A stretch of DNA of 64,000 nucleotides from NCBI RefSeq assembly GCF_029784155.1, contig NC_073691.1, positions 136,210,394 through 136,274,393 of the forward strand. Direction: 5' to 3'. Each line of letters begins with the position of its first letter. The first letter of the stretch is position 1. The notes under the pieces were generated by a model that worked only from the letters and a program-made list of their open reading frames with translations, was not told the origin of the DNA and did not search any database. This DNA is from Uranotaenia lowii. Taxonomy: Eukaryota > Arthropoda > Insecta > Diptera > Culicidae. Of this stretch, positions 11,731 to 21,719 are shown piece after piece. A program made the position numbers and the translations under genes.

Positions 11731-12931
11731 TCTATATATATAAAAAGCAATTTCTGTATGTTTGTTTGTTTGTTTGTTTGTCCGCTATAGACTCAGCCGT
11801 CTTAAAAGCTAGAGATCTGAAATTTGGCATGAATGCTCATTAGGACCAGGAAGGATGAAAAATGTTTTCAGATTTTCGGATGACCCCTTCTGAAGGGGGT
11901 CGTCCACACAAGAGAAATATTGATTTCGCGATATTGGCGATACTTTTCGTCGGATTGTGTTGAAAATTTGCACATGAATGTTTTGAAAGACGAGCAATTG
12001 ATTTCAGGTGTCAAATTTTGTGTAAGGGGTCAGCCAAAGGGGTTGTCCATATTAACTGTTAACTGTTTTTGCGATATGGACGTTATTATACATCGTATTC
12101 AAATGAAAATTGGTACACTATAGTTTTGAGTGACATGCAATCGATTCAAAGTATAAAATTCAGTGTGGGGGACCGGCAAAAGGGGTCGTCCATATCAATT
12201 TTTCAATGTATTAGTGATATTGACGTTATTATACATCGGATTGGGATGAAAATTTGCACATCGGAGTTGTTAGGGACAATCAATCGATTTCACTTATCCA
12301 AATTACAAACAGGGGTCAGCCAAAGGGGTCGTCCATACTACCTATTCAATGTTAATGCGATATTGTCGTTTAATACATCGGACTCAGATGAAAATTGGTA
12401 CACGAGAGTTTTGAGGGACGAGCAATGGATTTCAGGTAATAAATTCGATGTAAGAGGCTGGCAAAGGGGGTCGTCCATATTAACCTTTCAATATTTTTGT
12501 AACATCGTCTTTATTTGGCATCGGATTGGGATGAAAATTTGCACACGGTAGTTTTTGGGGATGGGCAATCGATTTCAGATGTCAAATGTTTTGCCAGGGG
12601 TCGTCGAAAAAGGTCGTCCATATTAATAGATTTTTCACTGTTTTTAGCAATATTGACGTTATTATGCAATGGATTGCTTTGACAATTTGCACACGGGAAT
12701 TTTGAGAGAAGGGCAATCGATTTCAGATATCAAAGATTGTATAAGAGGCAACCGAAAGGGGTTTAACTTTTTGGCAATAATTGCGTTTTTATTAAACGAT
12801 CGAGTCGAAATTTAAAGACGAGTGTTCATGACATATTCCTAGTTATAAGAATGGAAAAATGTCTTTAATAAAAATAATAATAATAATATTCCAAGTTAAG
12901 AGCGAAACGGAGTTCGTATGGGATCAGCTAG
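11731..12931 (+). mobile_element. Non-autonomous Helitron 2
   Basis: Starts TCTATATATATAAAAAGC immediately after the CTAG end of Helitron 1 and ends GGGATCAGCTAG at 12931. Contains the (GTTT)n run, the same 5' block and about six minisatellite units. No coding capacity for Rep/helicase is seen. The 3' hairpin is CGAA-ACGGAG-TTCG. Confidence 0.75.
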
Positions 12932-12979
12932 TCTATATATACCTAACCTACCTACCTAGGTTAGGTATATATAGACTAG
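12928..12979. repeat. 22-bp-arm perfect palindrome between Helitrons 2 and 3
   Basis: The left arm (12928-12949) starts CTAGTCTATATATACC and the right arm (12958-12979) is its exact reverse complement. The loop is ACCTACCT. The arms contain the Helitron 5' terminus (TCTATATATA) in both orientations, so the 48-bp spacer 12932-12979 looks like two fused Helitron 5' ends. Confidence 0.85.
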
Positions 12980-13265
12980 TCTATATATATAAAAAGCAAT
13001 TTCTGCATGTTTGTTTGTTTGTCCTCTATAGACTCAGCCGTCTTAAGAGCTAGAGATCTGAAATTTGGCATGGATGTTCATTAGGACGAGGAATGATGAA
13101 AAATGTTTTCAGGTTTTCGGATGACCCCTTCTGAAGGAGGTCGTCCATACAAGACAAATATTGTTTTCGCGATATTGACGTTATTTTTCGTCGGATTGTG
13201 TAGAAAATTTGCTCATGAGTGCTTTAAAAGACGAGCAGTCGATTTTAGGTGTTAAATTTTGTGTA

Positions 13266-14130
13266 CACTCTAATTCTCCTTGACTCAGATTTGAAGGAAA
13301 ACAATTCAAAATGCACCAAAACTGGGAAAACTCAAATTTTGATTAGAACGGCACAACTCAGAAATGAATAGTAGGGGTTTTCGCGCATTTTGAGTTGTTT
13401 TTGTTCAAGGTGGTTCAGACTTGTTCAGGGATCGACTGAATGGAAAAAAATTATGAAATTTTAAAGCGGTTTTGAATAGAACTTCGGACTTGAAAAAGAA
13501 AAAGACTGTTTTGCGGTGTATTTAGGATATGAATGCGTATATTTATATCCAATTTATTTTATTTTTACCTCGAAAAATTCGGTCCATTTGACCGCATCCA
13601 GCCGGTAGAACTATGTGCTGTCCAACTTGTCACACTCAGCCGCCAGCCCTCTCGGTTTGTTTTGAGCTGATTTGGAAAAGGGAAACGCCATAGAAGAAAA
13701 TGATTTACACTTCAAAATATTGAGAAAATTATACTTACAGTTGTGAATGATGGCTTCCGTAGAGATTGCTGGAAGAAGAATAAATTGGTTTAATTTTGTT
13801 TTTATTTTTTTTTTAAATCACATAACTTTTTCATTCTGTATTTTGTCAATCTTTAATGAAAATGAAAGTTATACTCACCATGATTATTTCGTTCACTGTG
13901 TCCGACCATCGCATCTAAACAATCAAATTAGGTTTTGGAAGTCTCTGAGTTGTTTTCATCTATTTTGCACGAAAAAGTGTGCGTCTTCGCTAAGTCCCAG
14001 GTTTTGAAACTCCCTAGATGAAAACAACTCAGAATTTTGATTCATTCCAACTCAGTTGTTTTCATCACATCACATGGTGAGACTTCTGAACCAAAACAAA
14101 TCAGTCTCTGAATAATTTGAAATTACCGTG
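13266..14130. mobile_element. Element B: CAC...GTG element with gene-like interior
   Basis: The termini are CACTCTAATT and, reverse-complemented, CACGGTAATT. TA flanks both sides (13264-13265, 14131-14132). The uninterrupted target text (gtgtaaggggtc) is seen in Helitron 2, so the boundaries are exact. The arms carry iterated 'aactcag' and 'tgttttcatc' tiles in both orientations. The centre reads as a four-exon unit on the minus strand (separate entry). No transposase. Confidence 0.8.
13451..13914 (-). CDS. Putative spliced small protein gene in element B
   Basis: On the minus strand an ATG at 13914 opens a 36-nt coding part that ends at the donor CATG|GTGAGT (13879). A CTTCTTCCAG acceptor opens exon 2 (13768-13739, 30 nt), ending ACT|GTAAGT. 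A CCAAATCAG acceptor opens exon 3 (13666-13569, 98 nt), ending CGAG|GTAAAA. A final acceptor AAAACAG opens exon 4 at 13505. With these four sites the frame stays open for about 72 codons and stops at TAA (13451-13453). Another frame of exon 3 reads like real protein (AAECDKLDST, then a stop, then FYRLDAVKWTEFF), which suggests exon 3 came from a gene read in that phase. I do not recognise the product, and splice sites were chosen by eye. It could be a captured host gene fragment. Confidence 0.35.
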
Positions 14131-14923
14131 TAAGGGGTCATCCAAAGGGGTCGTCCATATAAACTGTTCGCTGTTTTTGCGATTTTGACGTTATTATACA
14201 TCGTATCCATATGAAAATTGGTACACGATAGTTTTGAGTGACGTGCAATCGATTTTGTAAGGGGCCGGCAAAAGGGGTCGTTCATATTAATTTTTCAGTA
14301 TCTTAGTGATATTTTCGCTTTTATACATCGGATTTGGATGAAAATTTTCAGATAGGAGTTATTAGGGACAAACAATTGATTTCACTTATCCAAATTAAAG
14401 TCCGGGGTCGGCATAAGGGGTCGTCCATATTAACTATTCACTGTTAATGCGACATTGTCGTTATTTTACATCGGATTCAGATGAAAATTGGTACAAGAGA
14501 GTTTTGAGGCACGGGCAATTGATTTCAGGTATCAAATTCAGCGTAAGGTGCCGGCAAAGGGGGTCGTCCATATTAACCTTTCAATACTTTTGTAATATCG
14601 TCGTTATCACACATCGGATTGGGATGAAAATTTGCGCACGGTTGTTTTCAGGGACAGGCAATCGATTTCAGATATCAAATGTTTTGCCAGAGGTCGACGG
14701 AAAGGGTCGTCCATATTAATTGTTTTTTAACTGCTTTTGGAAACATTGACGTTATTATGCAATGGATTGTTTTGAAAATTTCTACACATGAGTTTTTGTG
14801 GAAGGGCAATCGATTTCAGATATCAAAAATTGTATAAAAGGCCACCGAAAGGAGTTTAAATTTTTAGAAATAATTGCGTTGTTATGCAACAATAGAGTCG
14901 AAATTTATATATTTTTCCAATTA

Positions 14924-15306
14924 GGCCGGAACAAATATCAATTTCTTCTTTTGTCACCCCCCCCCCCCCCCCCTTCAAAATTTCCAAAAAACCCGTAGGT
15001 GGAAATAAATAAAGTTTGAAGTATTTTATGTAAATTTTGAAAAAAAAATCAAGTATCCGAAAGATTACAAGATCAAAAAACAAATTTTGGATGATGAAAG
15101 TTATTTCACCTTGTGAATTCTTGATTTTATTGAGTTTTTCGATAAAAATTACTTGATTCATAGGTTTTGTGCAATGATATTGTATACAAGCTTTTGTGCA
15201 ATTTATTCCAATTTATTTGTTTTTCGCATTATTTTTTATTATCCCCCCCTCCTCGCGATGTTCCAACTCCGAGTGACAAATAAAGGATTTTAAATTTGTT
15301 CCGGCC
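14924..15306. mobile_element. TTA-flanked MITE, GGCCGGAACAAAT termini
   Basis: The left end is GGCCGGAACAAATATCAA and the right end reverse-complements to GGCCGGAACAAATTTAAA. TTA (14921-14923 and 15307-15309) is duplicated, matching the PIF/Harbinger target type. The interior has a C-run of about 18 and no coding frame. Truncated relatives occur at about 53500-53620 and 57810-57888. Confidence 0.75.
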
Positions 15307-15436
15307 TTATTACTAAACATCAAATTCGGAAGTGCATCTGGAAAATGCTTGGAAATTGGCGTATTTATATTTATACAAACTGTTCATGACATATTCCAAG
15401 TTGAAAGCGAAACGGAGTTCGTATGGGATCAGCTAG

Positions 15437-15820
15437 TATTGAAATAAAAACATGCTCAAGTTGTCAAAAAATAAAATTGTCAAAATCCTCAAAATTTCCA
15501 AACTTCTCCAAAGTGTCAAAATGGATGAAAATTCACTATATTGTTAATCTAATTTTCTTTGTAATATTATCAAAGTTATCATATTGCTCAAAGTTCTGTA
15601 TAGTTGTAATATTCATACGAGTTGTTAGTATCATAAAAAAAACCAAAAATGTAACAAACAATTTTAGTTTTCAAAATTTTGTAAATTATTTTCATTGTTT
15701 AAATTGCAACAACTACATATAGTAATTGAAAACACGTCAAAAATACCAAAATTGATGAAATTGTTGAAATTGTCAAAACTGTCAAAACAATCAAAATTTT
15801 TAAAATTAACAAAAATTGTT
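15437..15820 (+). repeat. Cryptic repeat of GTCAAAATT-like words
   Basis: Short words such as 'gtcaaaattg' and 'tcaaaatttcc' are repeated without fixed period. The same kind of text is seen at 38260-38750. No gene is supported. Confidence 0.5.
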
Positions 15821-16040
15821 GAAATTTACTAATTATTCTTTTATAAAATTGTGAATTGTAAAATTTATTCGCAAAATTGATGATCGATTCGCTTTAAGAC
15901 ATGGAGACGCGACTCACTGGTGAATTAGGAGAACATCTCTCAAAACTGACCGGGACATGTCATAGACAACAAAAGTCAATGAACGTGTACCGGAAAATGC
16001 GAAGCAGACAAAAATCTGCGGATACACCTTTTGTTGGCTT
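15820..16040 (+). repeat. 221-bp direct repeat, left copy (target duplication)
   Basis: Identical by eye to 21302-21522. The two copies bracket the non-LTR element 16041-21301 exactly, so this is most simply an unusually long target-site duplication. It has no TG...CA ends, no primer-binding site and no polypurine tract, so it is not an LTR. Confidence 0.85.
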
Positions 16041-16526
16041 GCTGTGTGGTGGCGGCTTATAGAATACTACCACTGGGATACTGGTCCACGTCGTAAAAGG
16101 CGACTTATCCAGTACTTCCCATATGCGTTAGTCATTCTTCAAATGCGACTATCACATTGGGAGGGGGGAACCTTGGCTTGGTTCCAAGCCAAGTTTCTTC
16201 AGGGAGGATTCACCAATTGTGCTTATTGCTCTTAATGCGCATGCACGAGTTGTATTCTCCTAAATTTTGTAAACACCCGCTTCAAGGTGGTTCTGTGCCT
16301 GCGGGCCCCAAAGTGGGGGTAGGAGGGTGTATAATAATCCTATCTTAAGCAGAACGTTGTTAAGGTCTGCACTATAGCCAGGCACTGGTGCAAAGGGCCG
16401 TATTTTTCCTGGCAACTCGTGGGATTCAGATTATACACACGATTTTTAAATTTTCATCCTGTATGGGATACCCCGCTTCATGCGTCGATATGAAGGTGCA
16501 GAGGTTCTTGTGTGTGATGGAAATAT

Positions 16527-17331
16527 GTGTGGAATTCTTTGATAGAAATGCTTTCAATTAAGGTTGCACAGATAGATCCGCAGCACAAAAGAACCGCTAC
16601 ACTTAACTTATGTCGTTTAATCCTTAATGGAACTGCATCAATTGCCTTGGTCCAAGAACCCTATTTCCGAAATGGAACTTTTTACTTAGGGAATTTGCTC
16701 AAACCAAACTTTACTGTGTTCAGTGTAATTGGAATGACTAATGCCCGAATAATGCCTCGTGCATGTATATTGATAAACAATTCTTTAAATGCAACACTTA
16801 TACCCAATCTAACAACGAGAGATATTTGCGTCGTTCAGGTTTCGCTGCCTGATATAAAATACGTCTACTGTTCAGCATACTCACCATATGAACAATCATC
16901 CCCTACGGATGATCTAAAAAATGTCATTTCATATATTTTGTGAATCACAAAATATACCTCTTGTAATTGGCTGTGATGCCAATGCCCATCATTTTGTATG
17001 GGGTAGCTCAGATATCAATCTGAGAGGCTTAAATTTAATGGAATATTTAAGCAGCACTGATTTAGAAATTCTAAATGTAGGAAATAAACCAACTTTTGTT
17101 AGGTGTGACAGAGAAGAGGTGATTGACATCACACTTTGTTCTAGAGCAATTTCTCAGGAAATTTCAAATTGGCATGTGCCTAACGAAGAATCGATTTCTG
17201 ACCACAGGTTTATCTATTTTGAACTCTCAGGTGAGTTTTTAGAAACAATTACATTAAGAAACCCAAGAACAACTAATTGGGACCTATGTTTGGAGCATAT
17301 TGCTATTAAATTTCATGGATATACACCTTAA
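16527..17331 (+). pseudogene. Endonuclease domain of the non-LTR element
   Basis: The first frame (16527-16943) begins with KVAQIDPQHKRTATLNL and contains the VQEPY motif of apurinic-type retrotransposon endonucleases. A frameshift near 16930 moves the reading to the frame starting at about 16921, which carries GCDANAHH and, near its end, ISDHRFIYFE (the catalytic SDH motif). The frame then meets a TAA at 17329-17331, in phase with the RT downstream, so one substitution separates endonuclease from RT. The endonuclease nicks target DNA to prime reverse transcription. The upstream ATG at 16527 is only the first in-frame one; the true start may lie at another codon. Confidence 0.8.
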
Positions 17332-17349
17332 ATTACTACTCCTTCTGAG

Positions 17350-19604
17350 TTGGATGAAGTGGTTTCAAAAACCACCGAAATTATTTTAAATTCTTATGAA
17401 GAAGCGTGTCTCTTACGAACGTTGAAATTCAACAAAAACAGTACACCATGGTGGAACTCAAATCTCAGTAAATTACGAAAAAACTGCAGACGCTCTTGGA
17501 ACCGAAGGCGCACGGAAGGTTTAGATGCCTTCAAGTTGGCTCGCAGAGCTTACCGGAAAGCAACAAGAGCTGCCGAACGCTCAAGTTGGCAGAACTACTG
17601 CACAAACATTTCAAGCTTGCACGAAGCAAGTAGGTTAAATAAAGTCTTAGCCAAATCAAAAGATTATCAGGTTTCATACCTTAAAACCCCTAGTGGTGAT
17701 TATACATCAAACGACGAAGAAACATTAAGTTGTCTATTCAATACTCACTTTCCAGGATGTGTTGATCAAGATTCATCGATAGAGCCTGAGTTCTTTTCTG
17801 GAAGTCTAGATTCCTTGCATTTTGCTCGGAAAATAGTTACTACAGAATCGATCAAATGGGCAATCGATGGTTTTGCTCAATACAAATCTCCTGGAAGTGA
17901 CGGTTTATTTCCAGTTTTGCTTCAAAAAGGTTTCGATCATTTCAAACACATATTAAGAAAAATAATGATAAGCAGTTTTGCTCATGGATATATTCCTAAA
18001 CTTTGGCGGCAGATAGCCGTGAAATTCATCCCTAAAGGGGGACGATCATCATACGACGAAGCCAAAAGCTTTCGTCCTATTAGTCTAAGTTCATTTCTAT
18101 TAAAAGCACTTGAACGTTTAATTGATCATCATATCAGGCAAGAATGCCTTGTCCAACATCCGCTTAATGCGACACAACATGCATACCAAACAGGAAAATC
18201 AACATTAACTCTTCTGCACAACGTAGTACATAATATTGAAAATAGTTTTTCAGAGAAAGAATCATGTCTAGGAGCATTTCTAGACATAGAAGGAGCATTT
18301 GATAATGTCTCGTTTACTTCAATAATGGATGCGGCACTACTTCATGGAGTGCCTAGTGTTATAACTAACTGGATTAGCGCAATGCTAAGTAACAGAAATC
18401 TTCATTCGTCTTTAAGACAGGCTTCAATAACAAAAGTTAGCACACGTGGTTGCCCACAGGGAGGTGTACTATCACCTCTTTTGTGGAACCTAGTTGCAGA
18501 CGGCTTGTTGAGAAAACTCAATGACCGTAGAATACCAACCTATGGATTCGCAGATGATTATCTTCTGCTGGTAAGAGGTTTGTGCATAAGCACATTATTT
18601 GATATAATGCAACAAGCTCTGCGCTCTGTTGAACGATGGTGTTTTATGTAGAACTTTCAGTTAATCCTCTAAAAACTAATATTGTTTTATTTACTAAAAA
18701 ACGTATCACCCGCGGGGTACGCCCTCTGCTGTTTTATGGTTCCGAAATCACCGTGTCTAATCAAGTTAAATATTTGGGTGTCATTCTTGACCCCAAATTA
18801 AACTGGTCTGATCACATCGAATTCAGAATCAAAAAAGCATGCATGGCCTTCGGACAATGCCGACGTGCAATTGGAAAAAACTGGGGACTCAAACCCAAAC
18901 ATATTCACTGGATTTACTACACAATAGTAAGACCAATTCTGGCCTATGGGTGTCTGGTGTGGTGGCAGAAAGGAGAAGTTGCAACAGTTCGGACTAAACT
19001 AAATCACCTTCAAAGAATGTGTCTTTTGGGGATGTCCGGATCGTTCACTACAACTCCTACTGCAGCACCAGAGGCTCTGTTTTCTATCAAACCTCTACAC
19101 TTGTTCCTAAAACAGGAAGCCTTCTCATGTGCTTTTCGTCTACAGGCAGTTGGTCTCTGGCTGTCAGGAAATATCGAAAGATCATCGAGTCATACAAATG
19201 TGTGGCCTGAATTAGTTAGATTAAACAAGTTGAATCTAGCGCCAAACGATTTAACACTCTCGAGTAGTTTTCCCTACATGGGGTTCAAAGTCAAATTTCC
19301 TTCTTCTCAAGAATGGTTATCAGGTTTCGTAGAGGACCAAATGTCTTCTCATATTGTATTCTATACTGACGGCTCATTATCAAACGGCCGTGCAGGTGCA
19401 GGAATTTACTGTCACGAGTTGAACATAGAATATGCTCAACCTCTAGGAAAATATTGTACAGTCTTTCAGGCTGAGCTATATGCTATTATGTATGGAGTGC
19501 AAATTGCACTTCAAAAGAAGATTATGTTCAGAACAATTTATTTCTGTTCAGATAGCCAAGCAGCTATCAAATCACTCAGTGCTTCCAGTTCTAGATCAAA
19601 ACTG
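17350..19604 (+). pseudogene. RT and N-terminal RNase H of the non-LTR element
   Basis: The first frame (17350-18651) holds RT motifs in order: SPGSDGLFP, FRPISLSSFLLKALER, GAFLDIEGAFDN, RGCPQGGVLSPLLWN and the catalytic YGFADDYLL. A frameshift around 18640 moves to the frame at 18636, which continues the palm/thumb (VKYLGVILDPKLNWSDH) and then RNase H: YTDGSLSNGRAGAG, FQAELYAI and FCSDSQAAI supply the D-E-D acidic residues. The frame is cut at 19604 by element C. All catalytic residues are intact, and the damage is two frame-level lesions plus the insertion. Confidence 0.85.
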
Positions 19605-20532
19605 CACAGCAAAAAATTTCTAAAAGTATACGCAATCTAAAATACGAGTGATCTACTTTTTGACCAGTGTAATTCAAAACTAATGTAATTTTACACTCTT
19701 TTTGATCTATTTTTTAATCGTTGGTATAAACTTAATTTTGTATGATGTATGTTTACACGCCCTGATCTAAAAAATATATCTCAATATAAATTTACATCGA
19801 AAACAATGTAAAACACGACAGATCCATTGTTTTCCTTTTTTTTCGCGGCATAAATTGTTCTGTTTTTATCCGATATGGTGGCTTATTGTGCGAAAAGAAC
19901 AAAATTCGCTTCCGCAGTTAATTTTAAATTAAAACCGAACCAAATTCTTTCAGAATTGAATTAAAAAATGGTAGGTTATAGTTTTGGACGAAATGAAAAA
20001 ATGGAACTTCAAATTCTCTTTCGATTGCAGGAATTGCAGTTTTATAAATGGATCAAAGGCCGAATCAATGTTTCTGATGTTTCGGGGAATCCGATTACTA
20101 TGCTGTTCCGGAAGGATTCAAGAATGCCTGACGCTGATCGGCAAAACATCGCCCTGCTGGGGATCATCGGACACAACCACAATTCCAGCTGCCAGTGATG
20201 GTGGATGTTTTTTGAGTTTGCAGTGTTTCGGAAATATATGTTAAATAAAATGACACATGTGGCATATTTATTCATAAACCACACCCAAAATCTGATTATT
20301 TAAAAAAGATTTGTAATATTAACGGTAATATGTTTTGAAATTTACATCATTGTGTATTTTTACACGACGGTTTTGGCATCCGTATTCGTGCATTGTTTTC
20401 GATCTAAATTTACATGCCTCAAAAATTACATTGTTGAGAAAAATACACCGTGGTAGAATTTTATATCAAAATCGATGTTCCGTTTTCGTGCATCGTTTTC
20501 GATCTAAATTTACACAATTTTTTCTTGCTGTG
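19605..20532. mobile_element. Element C: CACAGC...GCTGTG element in the RNase H region
   Basis: The termini are CACAGCAAAAAATT and, reverse-complemented, CACAGCAAGAAAAAATT. The 2-bp repeat TG flanks it (19603-19604, 20533-20534). Removing the 928 bp plus one TG puts the two RNase H halves back in phase (930 bp, divisible by three), which fixes the borders. Both arms are tiled with versions of 'gatctaaatttaca' and 'cgttttcgatc' in opposite orientations. The interior carries a plus-strand gene-like unit with AATAAA at 20244-20249. Confidence 0.8.
19875..20250 (+). other. Putative two-exon mini-gene inside element C
   Basis: An ATG at 19875 opens a 29-codon frame (MVAYCAKRTKFASAV...) that stops at 19962-19964. 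Just after it, ATG|GTAGGT at 19968-19976 is a start codon abutting a splice donor, and CTCTTTCGATTGCAG ends a 60-nt intron-like gap at 20030. Joining 19970 to 20031 gives a frame of about 56 codons (begins MELQFYKWIKGRINVSDVSG) that ends at 20196-20198. The gap is a multiple of three and itself open, so the unspliced form is also readable (76 codons). AATAAA follows. I do not recognise the product; either captured gene DNA or a cargo gene. Confidence 0.35.
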
Positions 20533-20534
20533 TG

Positions 20535-21116
20535 GTAATCGCATGCCGGAAAGCAATCGAAGAACTTGCTGAAGGCAATGGATTAAACCTTCTATGGGTA
20601 CCCGGACATAAGGGAATTTTTGGAAACGAATGCGCCGATGAACTCGCTAGAGCTGGGTCGGAAAAGGAATTTTACGGACCAGAGCCGGCTGTCTCAATAC
20701 CACCATGTTGGTTCAGAAACCAAATTCAAACTTGGTCCTCTAACCAGCATGAACGATACTGGGAAGAGTTGGACACTTGTCGTCAAACTAAATTATTTTT
20801 AGAAAAACCATCTCCAATCATATTGAGTTACTTATTAACTTTAAATAAATCTCATTGCAGCATCTTGATCAGAGCACACTCCGGTCATTGTAAACTCAAC
20901 TATCACATGCACAACATTCAGCGTGCTGAATCTCCAGTATGTGGTAGTTGTGAATCAGATGTGGAAGATCCCTTCCATCTAATATGTAACTGTCCCTCAT
21001 TTGCCAGACTACGTTTTCGTACTCTGGGATCTTACGCTTTAAGCGAATCTGAGTTTAAGAAATTAAACTTAAAAAACATTCTATCATTCCTTACCGAATG
21101 TAGAAAAGAGCTTTAA
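20535..21116 (+). pseudogene. RNase H C-terminus and CCHC tail of the non-LTR element
   Basis: The frame resumes in phase with the part that ends at 19604. It contains LLWVPGHKGIFGNECADELA, the histidine and last aspartate region of RNase H. It ends with CGSCESDVEDPFHLICNC, a C-X2-C-X8-H-X4-C motif common at the C-terminus of this group. It stops at 21116, about 185 bp before the element's 3' end. Confidence 0.85.
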
Positions 21117-21301
21117 TGCTAATAATCCCTTGTGGAAAGGCTTTATGCCATCTTAAATAGATTGAATTTATTTCTTCCTTTTATAGGTTTTTCAGGTTTC
21201 TCAGGTAAATGATGAAATCTTGGATAAAAAAAAGGCTAGGCACAATTTTCCCGTATGTTTGGATAACGTGCCGCTATTAAGCCTACCCCCATTCTGATAC
21301 C

Positions 21302-21522
21302 TGAAATTTACTAATTATTCTTTTATAAAATTGTGAATTGTAAAATTTATTCGCAAAATTGATGATCGATTCGCTTTAAGACATGGAGACGCGACTCACT
21401 GGTGAATTAGGAGAACATCTCTCAAAACTGACCGGGACATGTCATAGACAACAAAAGTCAATGAACGTGTACCGGAAAATGCGAAGCAGACAAAAATCTG
21501 CGGATACACCTTTTGTTGGCTT
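21302..21522 (+). repeat. 221-bp direct repeat, right copy
   Basis: Pairs with 15820-16040; no difference was seen by eye. It continues into DNA (from 21523) that is not duplicated on the left, as expected for a target-site duplication. Confidence 0.85.
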
Positions 21523-21703
21523 TCAAATTTCAGCAGAATACACAGGCTTGCGAATGTTGGCCCGAAATAGAATAGAATTGAAAAGAAAGATCAATCTCGA
21601 TAAAACCGAAGAAAGGTGTATCGGTCAGGAATATCAAAAAGATGCTTCTCCTGGGTGCTGGATTGAGGCTAAAGAGGCATTCAAATTTATTGACATTGTC
21701 TAG
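21383..21703 (+). CDS. Unrecognised 106-codon basic frame, retrotransposon target
   Basis: Starts METRLTGELGEHLSKL and runs without a stop to FKFIDIV. It is rich in Lys, Arg and Glu and has better codon texture than the AT-rich surroundings. Its first 140 bp lie in the duplicated target, so the non-LTR element inserted into this frame or an ancestor of it. I see no known domain and no promoter. It may be a host exon fragment, a retroelement fragment or chance. Confidence 0.25.
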   Translation: METRLTGELGEHLSKLTGTCHRQQKSMNVYRKMRSRQKSADTPFVGFQISAEYTGLRMLARNRIELKRKINLDKTEERCIGQEYQKDASPGCWIEAKEAFKFIDIV

Positions 21704-21719
21704 TCTGGTCAAAACCAAA

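Larger units (their letters stand above)
12980..15436 (+). mobile_element. Non-autonomous Helitron 3
   Basis: Starts TCTATATATATAAAAAGC and ends GGGATCAGCTAG, followed by T. The 5' block and minisatellite are as in Helitrons 1 and 2. It is interrupted by element B (13266-14130) and by a TTA-flanked MITE (14924-15306). The sequence on either side of B joins exactly as in Helitron 2 when B and one TA are removed. Confidence 0.75.
16041..21301 (+). mobile_element. RNase H-bearing non-LTR retrotransposon with 221-bp target duplication
   Basis: Between the 221-bp repeats lie a 486-bp leader, an endonuclease region, an RT, an RNase H and a CCHC C-terminus, then about 185 bp of 3' untranslated DNA ending 'cccccattctgatacc' without a poly(A) tail. 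No gag-like ORF1 is present. RNase H plus the RT wording (RGCPQGGVLSPLLWN, FADD) point to the R1/LOA/I group; finer assignment is not possible by eye. The coding region is broken by two frameshifts, one in-frame stop and a 928-bp DNA transposon (element C). Confidence 0.85.

Noticed and set aside
15820..21522. 221-bp direct repeats as LTRs
   Set aside because: No TG...CA ends, no primer site or polypurine tract, and the interior is a non-LTR element with endonuclease and CCHC tail.
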